From positions 127,325 through 191,324 of the forward strand of contig JAPPIG010000074.1 of assembly GCA_028820635.1 (NCBI GenBank): a stretch of 64,000 bases of DNA, in the 5' to 3' direction. The translations under genes were made by a program, and so were the position numbers. This document shows, piece after piece, positions 42,432 to 51,355 of the stretch; position 1 is the first letter of the stretch, and each line of letters opens with the position of its first letter. Origin of the DNA: Candidatus Poribacteria bacterium (GTDB lineage: Bacteria > Poribacteria > WGA-4E > WGA-3G). The notes below the pieces were generated by a model. It was not told the origin of the DNA. It did no database searches and was given only the letters and a program-made list of their open reading frames with translations.

Positions 42432-44921
42432 ATGCCTGAATCGCTATTTTGTAAACACAGAAAAACAAAGTACAAACGACCGCAGTTCCTTTTTGAAATA
42501 GTCTTGATTCTCTTTATAGCTGCTGGCATAGCACATGCGCAGGTTGCACCGCAGCTAACAAGTATATCACCTCGCGCAGCACAACGCGGACAAACCATTG
42601 ACATTACACTTGAAGGCAAAAACATCAACGAAAATGCTGAGATATGGTTTAACAAAGAGGGAATCACAGCAGAAATAAAGAAAAAAGCTGCCGCGGCAAC
42701 AGTCCGCTTTAATGGATCAGGTATCTCTGGCAACATTCCAGACAATCCCCGCTTAGTTATTTCATTTCAAATTGCACCTGAAGCCCCATTAGGCAACCAT
42801 CAAATACGTCTTATCACACCGAACGGTGTTTCTAATCCGCAAAACTTCATCGTCGGCGACCTTCCTGAAATCAAGGAACAGGAACCAAATGCCACATCTG
42901 CAGAAGCAAACATGCTTGAATTACCTGTTACTGTTAACGGTACAGTTGCGTCAATTGACGATGTTGATATGTTCCGTTTTAAACTCAAAAAAGGTGCGCG
43001 TCTTATTTGCGACATAAACGCACAACGTATGGGGTCCCCTTTAGATTCCTATATTGAACTATTCGACCCAAGTGGAACTGAAGTAGTAAAAAGTGGAGAC
43101 GGAAACGGATTGGATTCATTTATTGATTACACAACCGAACAAGAAGGTGAATACACTCTTTACCTACGCGACATCCGCTATCAAGGTGGTGGAAATTACT
43201 TGTATCGGTTAAGTATCGGAGAGTTACCATATCTTCAAAGTGTTTTTCCACTGGGTGGAAAACGTGGTGCTGCAAACAATGTCAACGTTGCAGGAGCAAA
43301 TTTAGGCTCAGTGAATGCGATACAACTTGACATCTCACCTGACGCTTCTCTCGGTATTCAACAACTTCGAGTCAGTACGCCAAGCGGTTTAGAGACGAAT
43401 CCCTACCCTTATGCTATAGGTGAATTCAACGAGGCAAATGAAACAGAGCCAAATAACGCTTTAGCAGAAGAAAACAAAATCGGAACACCGATAACAGTAA
43501 ATGGGAAAATAGAAAAAGCAGGTGATGTAGATAGATATTCCATTAAAGTAGAAAAAGGGGCACGTTTCGTTTTTGAAGTAAAGGCACGCGAATTTCGGTC
43601 GAAACTGGATCCACTGCTAACGATATATTCACATAAAAAAGGCGAAGCAGAAGATAGCGTTGAAGAACAAGTATTAAGCGTTAATGATGATGCAAGTGGA
43701 GTAGATGCGATTGTTGCATTTACGTTCCCAGAAGCAGGCGATTACGGTATTTCAGTGCGCGATTTAAATGACGCAGGTGGCGGTGATTACCCCTACAGAC
43801 TCACTATTCGTCCGCTTAACCCTGGTTTTGGAGTAAATGTTAGTACCGATAATCCTCGCATTAGTCGAGGCGGTACTTTGATGTTGACGGTTTCTGCCGC
43901 GCGCGTTGACGGATTTAATGGCGCACTCCGCTTCTACTCTCCAGACCTCCCCAAAGGATTCGTGGTGAGTCCAACAATTCTCTATGCCGGTCAAAACCAA
44001 GGATTGTTGACGATAACAGCGCCTACGGATGCAGCGCTTGGACTCCATCCATTTTCTATTGTCGGTGTTGGTGCTGTTGGTGGTCGTCGGATAGAAGAAA
44101 CAGCATCACCTCAAGAAATTCTACTCACAGTGATGGAAGCACCACCATTTACGCTCTCATTTGCAGATGTTGATATAAATGTGGTTCACAACAAATCCAC
44201 GAACTTTCATATTATAGCCGATCGACGAGAAGGTTTTAATGCCCCGATCGCCCTTACGGTCCAGGGAATGCCACAACGTATTTCAGGCGGCAAAGCTACA
44301 ATCCCTGCAGGAAAAAATAGCACCGTGATTTCCCTTCGGGCAGGAACCGTTGAACGCCGTGAACAATTTTCTGTTGTTCCTATACCCGGCACAAGTTATA
44401 TTTCTGTTAGTGGAACAGCAAATCTCAATCGGGAAAGTTTCACCGAATCAACCCCTGCTATTCCTCTAACGGTTGTTGAAGCACCTTTCATCGTTACGAT
44501 TGAACCGTTACGTTTTAGCATTGTTTTCCCAAAGCAAGCAAGCGAAACGGAAGCTGCGGCTGCAGATCAAGATGGAGTTGTTGCTGTTTCTAATCCGAGT
44601 CCAACGGAAAAATCTGAACAAACACCTGAGACAGCGGAAAAAAGTGAACCAATAAAAAAATCTGCTAAACTTACTATGAGCATTGTCCGACGAGGGAGTT
44701 TTACAGATTTCGTTACTATCAAGCCAATAACGGTACCGGAAGGCATCACTGTTCCTGAGGCAACGATTCCTATGAACGAAAATGACGTTGAGGTTGATCT
44801 TGAGGCACTCAGTTCACTCGAACCCAAGACTTACCAAGTTAAATTCCGTGCTACAGCGGTAATCAACGGCAAGGCTTTTGTACAAGATAGCCCAATTATC
44901 AATGTGAAAATTATTCAGTAG
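42432..44921 (+). CDS. Secreted protein with IPT/TIG-like and PPC (pre-peptidase C-terminal) domains
   Basis: This 829-residue protein has a signal peptide ending near residue 37 (AAGIAHAQ). An IPT/TIG-like Ig domain follows (ISPRAAQRGQTIDITLEGKNI). Two PPC domains lie near 150-265 and 335-460, each beginning with the EPN motif (EQEPNATSAEANML; ETEPNNALAEENKI) and containing VDMFRFKLKKGARL or VDRYSIKVEKGARF. The C-terminal half is a series of Ig-like beta domains with a low-complexity segment near 700-745 rich in Glu, Ser and Lys. Such proteins commonly accompany DUF1549/DUF1501 genes in planctomycete-type genomes. It may bind substrate or mediate surface contacts. It lies after a terminator, so it should have its own promoter. 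Confidence 0.85.
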   Translation: MPESLFCKHRKTKYKRPQFLFEIVLILFIAAGIAHAQVAPQLTSISPRAAQRGQTIDITLEGKNINENAEIWFNKEGITAEIKKKAAAATVRFNGSGISGNIPDNPRLVISFQIAPEAPLGNHQIRLITPNGVSNPQNFIVGDLPEIKEQEPNATSAEANMLELPVTVNGTVASIDDVDMFRFKLKKGARLICDINAQRMGSPLDSYIELFDPSGTEVVKSGDGNGLDSFIDYTTEQEGEYTLYLRDIRYQGGGNYLYRLSIGELPYLQSVFPLGGKRGAANNVNVAGANLGSVNAIQLDISPDASLGIQQLRVSTPSGLETNPYPYAIGEFNEANETEPNNALAEENKIGTPITVNGKIEKAGDVDRYSIKVEKGARFVFEVKAREFRSKLDPLLTIYSHKKGEAEDSVEEQVLSVNDDASGVDAIVAFTFPEAGDYGISVRDLNDAGGGDYPYRLTIRPLNPGFGVNVSTDNPRISRGGTLMLTVSAARVDGFNGALRFYSPDLPKGFVVSPTILYAGQNQGLLTITAPTDAALGLHPFSIVGVGAVGGRRIEETASPQEILLTVMEAPPFTLSFADVDINVVHNKSTNFHIIADRREGFNAPIALTVQGMPQRISGGKATIPAGKNSTVISLRAGTVERREQFSVVPIPGTSYISVSGTANLNRESFTESTPAIPLTVVEAPFIVTIEPLRFSIVFPKQASETEAAAADQDGVVAVSNPSPTEKSEQTPETAEKSEPIKKSAKLTMSIVRRGSFTDFVTIKPITVPEGITVPEATIPMNENDVEVDLEALSSLEPKTYQVKFRATAVINGKAFVQDSPIINVKIIQ

Positions 44922-45147
44922 ATGTTACTTTTTTGGGTTGTTAAGTTGATCTTTTCTCCTGTCAGATTATTTATGATAGTTTGTCTAATGAACGATTGTA
45001 ATCGCCAAGATTTGGTTTCATTCCATCGTAGGGATAGGTCCTTGTGCCTACCCCTTTTTCTCTTGTACCAGATGCATGATGAGCCACAGATCATAGGTTA
45101 AGTTGATTGAGGCGAACTCATAGGTAGTGGTAAATGGTAAGTTTCTT

Positions 45148-45200
45148 TGTAGGAGCGGTTTTCAACCGCGATTATATCGGGCTTACAAAGCCCTCCTACA
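45148..45200. repeat. TGTAGGAG...CTCCTACA hairpin element in a 483-base spacer
   Basis: TGTAGGAGCGGTTTTCAACC at 45148 and GCCCTCCTACA ending at 45200 form an imperfect palindrome sharing its 8-base ends with the larger repeats at 20887 and 52178. The spacer 44922-45404 otherwise holds a weak GTAGG...CCTAC stem before TTTTT near 45030-45060, the palindrome at 45295-45308, and no supported gene. Confidence 0.55.
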
Positions 45201-45294
45201 AGAGTATCTATCACTGAATTGATGCCTATGCAATTTTTTGTGCATAAGACAGTTTGCCACAAGCATTTCACTCAACTCTCAATACTCTGAAATT

Positions 45295-45308
45295 CACGGA
45301 TATCCGTG
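45295..45308. promoter_or_regulatory. Perfect 14-base palindrome upstream of the Rieske gene
   Basis: CACGGATATCCGTG lies 97 bases before the Rieske start. The identical palindrome occurs at 51264-51277, upstream of the cupredoxin-like gene, and in both places an AT-rich TTTTAA(AA)GGG stretch follows 6-11 bases later. It could be an operator for a dimeric regulator or an mRNA hairpin; neither is shown. Confidence 0.4.
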
Positions 45309-45404
45309 ATACAGCAATTTTAAAAGGGCTAAATTTATGCCAGAGAATCTTATATTGTGTTATACTTTTACATAATGTAAATTTAGGTTTAGGTAGGAAA
45401 CAGA

Positions 45405-45893
45405 ATGTCATCTCGACGTAATTTTTTCAAATATCTTGGTTGGGGAAGTTTCACGGCTGCACTCGGATTATGTTTCGGTCCAGGGTTAGTACGGTATCTC
45501 TATCCGCGTGTTCTGTATGAACCTTCATCTGTCTTTAAAGCAGGTTTTCCTGCAGAATATCCACCCGGTAGTGTCAGCGAAAAATATAAAAAAGATCCGT
45601 TTGGTGTGTGGATTGTTCGGAGAGAGGATGGAATATTCTACGCGCTGTTAACGACCTGTACGCATTTGGGTTGTACGCCACGATGGCTCAGTTCCGAGAG
45701 TAAATTCAAGTGCCCTTGCCACGGTAGTGGTTTTGACCGAGATGGCATAAACTATGAAGGACCCGCACCACGCCCTCTTGAACGTGTCAAGATTACTCTG
45801 GCTGAAGACGGACAACTTCAAATTGATAAGTCGGTCAAGTTTCTGGGTGAAAAAGATCAATGGGGGAACCCTGGTGCTTCTCTAAAAGTCTAA
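45405..45893 (+). CDS. Rieske [2Fe-2S] protein of a cytochrome bc/b6f-type complex
   Basis: This 162-residue protein begins with a twin-arginine-like N-terminus (SSRRNFFKYLGWGSFTAAL) that serves as export signal and membrane anchor. The cluster-binding boxes are CTHLGC (near residues 84-89) and CPCHGSGFD (near 103-111), giving the two cysteines and two histidines plus the disulfide cysteines of a true quinol-oxidising Rieske protein. It accepts one electron from quinol and passes it to cytochrome c. It starts a run of genes encoding cytochrome b in two parts and multihaem cytochrome c. AGGAAA precedes the start. Confidence 0.95.
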   Translation: MSSRRNFFKYLGWGSFTAALGLCFGPGLVRYLYPRVLYEPSSVFKAGFPAEYPPGSVSEKYKKDPFGVWIVRREDGIFYALLTTCTHLGCTPRWLSSESKFKCPCHGSGFDRDGINYEGPAPRPLERVKITLAEDGQLQIDKSVKFLGEKDQWGNPGASLKV

Positions 45894-45955
45894 TTTAGGA
45901 GGACACAATTGCGTCTGAGAAGATGCTGGCATCATCAGACTGAAAAAGGAAGATA

Positions 45956-46729
45956 ATGAACGAAGAACGTAAAGGACTAAAGGAAAAGATTACAAATTCC
46001 GATATTTGGAAATCTATTTTTCGGCACGGTTACGAAAACACTGGTCGCCGTTACACATTGCAAATTCTGCAAAATGTCTGGCTGCATTTACACCCACCTC
46101 GTATTTCTCGCCACGCACTCAACTTCCGATTTACATGGTGTATGGGAGGCATCACCTTTTTGATGTTCCTTGTGACGGCTGTTACTGGTGTCTTGTTGAT
46201 GTTTTATTATCGCCCGGTAGCCGAATACGCTTTCCGTGATGTACAGGCTCTTGAATTTGACATTCCCTTCGGTATGCTCCTCCGCAACATGCACCGCTGG
46301 GCAGCACACGGTATGGTTATTTCCGTAATGCTGCACATGTTCCGCGTCTTCTTGACAGGTTCCTATAAAAAACCGCGTGAATTCAATTGGGCAGTCGGTG
46401 TTATACTACTACTTATTACATTTTTCCTGAGTTTCACTGGTTATTTATTACCGTGGGACCAACTCGCTTATTGGGCAGTTACAGTCGGAACAAACATGGC
46501 ACGTGCTACTCCCGTGCTGGGACATGAGGGGCCTTTCACACCAACAGACATTGTTACCCAAGCAAACGATGTGCGATTTGCTTTACTTGGAGGGACAATT
46601 GTTGGTCCGTCAACGTTGTTAAGATTCTATATCTTACATTGTGTTGCTGTTCCGTTAGTAGCAAGCCTGTTGATGGCATTGCATTTTTGGCGTGTTCGTA
46701 AAGATGGTGGAATATCTGGACCTCTATAA
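45956..46729 (+). CDS. Cytochrome b, N-terminal (b6-like) subunit
   Basis: This 257-residue membrane protein carries the four haem-ligating histidines in a b6-type spacing: H-x13-H in NMHRW...MLHMF (helix B) and H-x14-H in ILHCV...ALHFW (helix D). Other hallmarks are the VTAVTGVLLMFYYRP helix, GSYKKPREFNW and SFTGYLLPWDQLAYWAV at the quinol site. It is the split form found in b6f and many bacterial complexes, with helices E onward supplied by the next gene. It transfers electrons across the membrane in a Q cycle. AAGGAAG precedes the ATG. About 50 N-terminal residues before the first helix are longer than in plant b6. Confidence 0.95.
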   Translation: MNEERKGLKEKITNSDIWKSIFRHGYENTGRRYTLQILQNVWLHLHPPRISRHALNFRFTWCMGGITFLMFLVTAVTGVLLMFYYRPVAEYAFRDVQALEFDIPFGMLLRNMHRWAAHGMVISVMLHMFRVFLTGSYKKPREFNWAVGVILLLITFFLSFTGYLLPWDQLAYWAVTVGTNMARATPVLGHEGPFTPTDIVTQANDVRFALLGGTIVGPSTLLRFYILHCVAVPLVASLLMALHFWRVRKDGGISGPL

Positions 46730-46786
46730 AACTTGTCTATTACGGTGATTGTTTTTCTCTACTTTAGAAGGAGACCGAATTAAACT

Positions 46787-47653
46787 ATGGAGCATTTTTT
46801 AGCACTGGTATCAAAGCCTGATAACGTTCCGATTTTGGCGATGCTCTTTTTGATACCCTATTTTATGTGGTTAGCATATAAACAAGCACGCCAGACTGAT
46901 CGCGCAGGTGTCCCTTCAGATGCTGCACTGAATGACAAAGTATATGTTTGGCCATATCTGTGTCGGAATGAATTTGTTTGTGCTATAATCATAATGCTGG
47001 TGCTCGGTGTTTGGTCAATTATGATTGACGCACCCCTTGAAGAGCCGAGTGATCCCGCCAAAACACCTAACCCCTCCAAAGCTCCCTGGTACTTCCTCGC
47101 GCTCCAAGAGATGTTGGTCTACTTTGATCCATGGATCGCAGGCGTTGTCCTACCCGGTTTTATTATTGCAGGACTCATTGCTATTCCTTATATTGACATC
47201 AACCCCAAAGGCAAAGGATATTATACAATCAAGGAACGACCATTCGCCCTCGCTGTGTTCAGCTTTGGATTTATCATATTGTGGATTGTCTTGATGATTG
47301 TCGGGACGTTCCTAAGAGGACCGGGGTGGAATATATTTATGCCGTGGCAGTATTGGGATCCACACAAGATCGTGCCTTTAACCAATGTTAATCTGTCATA
47401 CCTCTTTGGAATTCGTGATGACACGACAGCAAATTTCTTTGGGTTTGCTGTCGTTGCTGGTTATTTTGCACTCGGACCTATTTTCTATTTTTGGAAATAC
47501 AAAACAAGCCGTTTTTTACAAGAATTGGGGCTCGTGAGATATGTTATTGTTTCATTTCTCTTCTTAAGTATGGTTGCATTGCCAATTAAAATGATTCTTC
47601 GATTAGCATTAAATATCAAATATGTTTGGGTATCGCCCTGGTTTAACATCTAA
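46787..47653 (+). CDS. Cytochrome b, C-terminal (subunit IV-like) part
   Basis: This 288-residue membrane protein supplies the remaining cytochrome b helices. The quinol-site region reads NPSKAPWYFLALQEMLVYFDPWIAGVVLPG near residues 101-130, where KAPWYF takes the place of the classical PEWY/PEWF. A GKGYYTIKERPFAL loop and four to five further helices follow, ending with EL...VRYVIVSFLFLSMVALPIKMILR. At 288 residues it is longer than plant subunit IV (about 160), so it contains additional C-terminal helices like those of subunit IV proteins in other bacteria. It lies 57 bases after the b6-like gene with GGAG about 12 bases before the ATG. Confidence 0.92.
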   Translation: MEHFLALVSKPDNVPILAMLFLIPYFMWLAYKQARQTDRAGVPSDAALNDKVYVWPYLCRNEFVCAIIIMLVLGVWSIMIDAPLEEPSDPAKTPNPSKAPWYFLALQEMLVYFDPWIAGVVLPGFIIAGLIAIPYIDINPKGKGYYTIKERPFALAVFSFGFIILWIVLMIVGTFLRGPGWNIFMPWQYWDPHKIVPLTNVNLSYLFGIRDDTTANFFGFAVVAGYFALGPIFYFWKYKTSRFLQELGLVRYVIVSFLFLSMVALPIKMILRLALNIKYVWVSPWFNI

Positions 47654-47728
47654 TTTTTACGACTTAACTTTAGTTTTCGTTCTCAACACTGTTCATAAAT
47701 ATTGATTAACTTGGAGGTTATATATTTC

Positions 47729-50700
47729 GTGAAGAGCAAAAAAGAGATTCACGCTGAAAAAAAATCATATTCTGTTTTGTTCTTTATTCTGTCAGCACTG
47801 TTAGGGTTGGTGACAATTTGGGGTTTTTGGGATGAGATGATCACGCGCCGCCCATGGAAAGAAATTCAACAACGATTCTATCAATACGAATATGAGAAGA
47901 CAGATGCAGAATTGACAAGTGCCAAGAAAAACTTGCCTGAAATACCCTCCAAACCTGAGATTGACGAAAAACAGTTAAGAGACTTGGAAAAAGAAGTCAA
48001 TACAAAGCAGGTTGAATTAGATGAAGCAATGCAAGAACGCAAATTTGAGCAAAGCAAATCTGACGCGATTAACTACAAATATCAACACAGTTTGCACGAG
48101 GCACAAGGTGAATACACTGAAACAGTTAAAAAATGGAAAGAGAAATTAGATGAGTATGAAAAACGGATTGAAGGCGAATTAACATCCGCTGTCCTAAATG
48201 CTGAAGCTGAATTTGCTGATGCGAATAAAACACTTGCCAATTTTTATCAAAATAGTGGTGATCCCGAGGTAGCACTTTCCACCTACCTAATCGCACAAAA
48301 ATATAAACCAACAGATACTGAAATCACTGACGGAATTACAACAGCACAAGAAGCACTCGCAGCACTTGAGGCAGATAAAGCGCAATTTGAATCTGTTGTT
48401 CGTCTTGAAGAAAAAATAGCAGATGTTGGCGGTATCAAACGTAATTTCCTCGGAAGCCTTCTGGAAAACCCCTTTAGAGAAACACGAACAATCGTGCAAT
48501 ACTATCTTGAAGAGTTTGATTATACTGCGGATAGGTGCGCGACTTGTCATTTCGCAGTTGACAAAAGTGGTTATGAAACATCAGCACAAGAGACTTTTGA
48601 AGTAGAAGGTGATGGTGAAAATTTTGTTAAACACCAACTTAAACATCCAAAAGTCAAACCCGGTAGTGAGACAATTGTGATTGATGGATTTGATGCAGAA
48701 GCAGATGAGTATGAATTATCAGATAATGGTGTCCTTACCTTCACTGATCCCGATGTCTTCGGCGAGGTGGAAATATCTTATGAAACAGGCTATGATGCAG
48801 TTCTTCAAACACATCCGCATCGAGATGTTCTCCTTGCAAAACATCCGCTTGAAAAATTTGGTTGTACGCCTTGCCACGGCGGTCAAGGACACGGGTTAAC
48901 TGCGAAATCTGCTCATGCTTTAACACATGCTGAATACTGGCTCACACCTGTGCTTGGGATGGATAAAAAAACAGGCAGAACATCCGAAGAGAAAAAGGGA
49001 TACATGGAGTCTAATTGTCGACGTTGCCACGATGGCGTGATGAAGTTAGACTTCGGTCTGAATCCAGAAACAAACGCGCCGCAGGATTATGCACCGAACC
49101 TGACGAAAGGATTAGCGATCTTTGAAGACCTTGGGTGTCATGGATGCCACGCAGTAGAAGGATACAGCGCACTTGATAAGATCCAGAAGGTCGGCCCCTC
49201 ACTGAAAAAGGTCGGAAGTAAAGTAGATATTGCATGGCTTGAGAATTGGATTAAAAAACCGGAAGCGTATCTCCCAAATACCACAATGCCGAATTTCTTC
49301 CCCGCAGAAGGCATGAGTCAACTTGTTTACTTTAAGAATGGCGGACAACGCAACGGTGTCGTCACTGAAACTGATACTGGTTACGTTATTAAGGCAGATG
49401 ATGGCACAGAGTATCCGTACGCGAAAGATGATGTGTTACGTATCGTTGACGAGGTAAAATCTATAGCTGCTTATCTCGCAGAGATGAACGATCCAACATT
49501 AGATGGATTACAAGCCACATACTCCAAATCTGAAAGCGCTATAAGGGCAGGTGAAGAGACTGTAAAAACTGTCGGATGTCTAACATGTCATAAAGTAGGT
49601 GAGTTAGGCAGCGATTTTGCTCCCGCGCTGGACAGCGTTGGATCAAAAGTTACGCCAACCTATCTCCGCCAATGGGTTGAGAATCCAAGAACTTACGATC
49701 CTGATACGGCAATGCCAAGTTTGCGTTTGAGCAATCGTGAACTTGATAATGTAGTCGCATATCTCATGAATCTGCAGGAACCGACCCCGACTGCAGTCTC
49801 TGCTTCAATTGGTGAAGTAGACGTTGATGAAGGCGAAAAACTTGTTAGAACTTACGGATGCTTCGGTTGCCACGAAATCTCAGGGTTTGAAAATGAGTCC
49901 AAAGTCGGTGCAGATCTTGGTGAATTCGGTGCCAAACTTGCTGAAGAACTTGACTTTGGTGATACTGTAGATATTAAGCATAGCTGGCACGATTGGACAA
50001 TTGGCAAAATTACGGATCCGCGGCGTTATCAAACGCGTCGTATTGTTTCCCGTATGCCTGTATTCCAGATTAGTGCCGAAGATGCTAAGGCAATCGCAGT
50101 GCTATTAAAAAGTTTCCAACCGCAGAAATACCCACTCAATTACATCTTTGACCATGCAGTTGAACCATATCGTGTTGAAAAGCAGAAGCAAATTGATGCT
50201 GGCAGACGAGTCGTGAAAAAATATAACTGTACTGGATGCCATGAGATAGAAGGTGAAGGTGGAGATTATCGTGATGTTATCATCGCGCACGAGGGTTTAG
50301 ATGAAATCACGGCAAAACAGTTAGCACCGCCTACCTTACAAGCTGAAGGTGCAAGAGTTTATCCCGATTGGTTGTTTGATTTCCTCAAAAACCCTTCCGA
50401 TATACGCTACGGACTCAAGGTGCGAATGCCGACATTTGACATGTCAGACGAAGAAGCAACAACGCTTGTAAAATACTTCTCTGCGTTAGACGATGAGCCG
50501 TTCCCCTACGAAACGCTCGAACCACCTATGTCTACAAGTGCAGAATTGCGTGTCGGAAAACAGATTTTTGACGAGTTGAAATGCGATTCATGTCATCCCT
50601 CACAAGGTGAGATCATTCCTGAAGGTAGCGATAAAGCAGGAAGACCAGACCTCTCCTTGGCGAAACAAAGACTGAAAGCAGATTGGCTTATAGACTGGAT

Positions 50701-50854
50701 GAAAAACCCACAGACATTCCAACCCGGTACTGCAATGCCGCAGGCATGGCCTCTCGTCGGTGGACAGCACATGGCAGTTGATGGATATGCTGATAACGAC
50801 GCTGAAAAGCAAATTCAGTTGGTTCGTGATTATCTAATCTCGTTAGGTCGTTAG
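47729..50854 (+). CDS. Eight-haem cytochrome c with N-terminal anchor and coiled coil
   Basis: The GTG at 47729 is the likely start, with GGAGG at 47713-47717. The protein has 1041 residues. A membrane segment lies near 14-36 (SVLFFILSALLGLVTIWGFW), then a long charged coiled coil (about 60-230, with TPR-like ANFYQNSGDPEVALSTYL). Eight CxxCH motifs follow: CATCH, CTPCH, CRRCH, CHGCH, CLTCH, CFGCH, CTGCH and CDSCH. Several are followed by AMPS/TMPN/RMP methionines as distal ligands, so most units are small cytochrome c domains. Its position after the cytochrome b genes makes it the likely replacement for cytochrome c1/f and an electron wire to oxidases. Short beta insertions interrupt at least two of the units. 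Confidence 0.92.
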   Translation: MKSKKEIHAEKKSYSVLFFILSALLGLVTIWGFWDEMITRRPWKEIQQRFYQYEYEKTDAELTSAKKNLPEIPSKPEIDEKQLRDLEKEVNTKQVELDEAMQERKFEQSKSDAINYKYQHSLHEAQGEYTETVKKWKEKLDEYEKRIEGELTSAVLNAEAEFADANKTLANFYQNSGDPEVALSTYLIAQKYKPTDTEITDGITTAQEALAALEADKAQFESVVRLEEKIADVGGIKRNFLGSLLENPFRETRTIVQYYLEEFDYTADRCATCHFAVDKSGYETSAQETFEVEGDGENFVKHQLKHPKVKPGSETIVIDGFDAEADEYELSDNGVLTFTDPDVFGEVEISYETGYDAVLQTHPHRDVLLAKHPLEKFGCTPCHGGQGHGLTAKSAHALTHAEYWLTPVLGMDKKTGRTSEEKKGYMESNCRRCHDGVMKLDFGLNPETNAPQDYAPNLTKGLAIFEDLGCHGCHAVEGYSALDKIQKVGPSLKKVGSKVDIAWLENWIKKPEAYLPNTTMPNFFPAEGMSQLVYFKNGGQRNGVVTETDTGYVIKADDGTEYPYAKDDVLRIVDEVKSIAAYLAEMNDPTLDGLQATYSKSESAIRAGEETVKTVGCLTCHKVGELGSDFAPALDSVGSKVTPTYLRQWVENPRTYDPDTAMPSLRLSNRELDNVVAYLMNLQEPTPTAVSASIGEVDVDEGEKLVRTYGCFGCHEISGFENESKVGADLGEFGAKLAEELDFGDTVDIKHSWHDWTIGKITDPRRYQTRRIVSRMPVFQISAEDAKAIAVLLKSFQPQKYPLNYIFDHAVEPYRVEKQKQIDAGRRVVKKYNCTGCHEIEGEGGDYRDVIIAHEGLDEITAKQLAPPTLQAEGARVYPDWLFDFLKNPSDIRYGLKVRMPTFDMSDEEATTLVKYFSALDDEPFPYETLEPPMSTSAELRVGKQIFDELKCDSCHPSQGEIIPEGSDKAGRPDLSLAKQRLKADWLIDWMKNPQTFQPGTAMPQAWPLVGGQHMAVDGYADNDAEKQIQLVRDYLISLGR

Positions 50855-50855
50855 T

Positions 50856-50882
50856 GTAGGAACGGATTTAATTCGTCCCTAC
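50856..50882. repeat. Intergenic hairpin GTAGGAACG...CGTCCCTAC
   Basis: GTAGGAACG and CGTCCCTAC (50856-50864, 50874-50882) pair with one mismatch around a 9-base AT-rich loop. It begins two bases after the stop codon of the eight-haem cytochrome gene. It resembles the GTAGG-type REP ends elsewhere and may protect mRNA or be a mobile hairpin; no U-tract follows. Confidence 0.45.
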
Positions 50883-50902
50883 TAAGGGAGGTTCCGTCCT
50901 AT

Positions 50903-51259
50903 ATGAAACATCTACTCATTGTTATCGTCATGATTCTTGTGTGGCTAAACGGGTTCATTTGGTTAGGAAAACAGGTTGATCCCAGCACAAAGTATCGAAC
51001 ACAAGTAGAATACAAATATGCAAGATATTGTGCTGGATGCCACGGAAATAGTGGTGAAGGCAACGGAAGGATTGGACGTTTTAAAAAATTAGACCCTGCT
51101 AACCTGACGGATAACAATTTGTGGGATATGCACGATGATGCGCAGCTGCTTGAAAGCATCCGTGAGGGCAAAAACGATATGCCAGCGTTTCACTACTACC
51201 TCAGTAATGAAGAACAACAAGAACTTCTTGAATATATTAAAGTAACCTTCCGCCCTTAA
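50903..51259 (+). CDS. Small monohaem cytochrome c, membrane-anchored or exported
   Basis: This 118-residue protein has an N-terminal hydrophobic segment (LLIVIVMILVWLNGFIWLG) and one class I cytochrome c domain with haem motif CAGCH near residue 44. NDMPAFHYYLSNEEQQELLEYI near 92 provides the distal methionine and C-terminal helix. The domain is the compact cytochrome c6/cbb3-type form. Between the eight-haem protein and the oxidase genes, it is a plausible mobile or tethered carrier to a terminal oxidase. GGGAGG lies 11 bases before the start. The haem ligands appear complete. Confidence 0.9.
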   Translation: MKHLLIVIVMILVWLNGFIWLGKQVDPSTKYRTQVEYKYARYCAGCHGNSGEGNGRIGRFKKLDPANLTDNNLWDMHDDAQLLESIREGKNDMPAFHYYLSNEEQQELLEYIKVTFRP

Positions 51260-51263
51260 AACG

Positions 51264-51277
51264 CACGGATATCCGTG
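51264..51277. promoter_or_regulatory. Second copy of the CACGGATATCCGTG palindrome
   Basis: This is identical to the palindrome at 45295-45308 and again sits upstream of respiratory genes, 79 bases before the cupredoxin-like gene and five bases after the monohaem cytochrome stop. The following TTTTTAAGGG stretch is similar to the one after the first copy. It is a candidate shared regulatory site or a small repeat. Confidence 0.4.
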
Positions 51278-51355
51278 ATGTTTGTTTTTAAGGGTTTGCC
51301 TTTTCAAATCTTAAGGTGTTAACATAATAAAAAGAATTATATAAGGAGAAAAACG

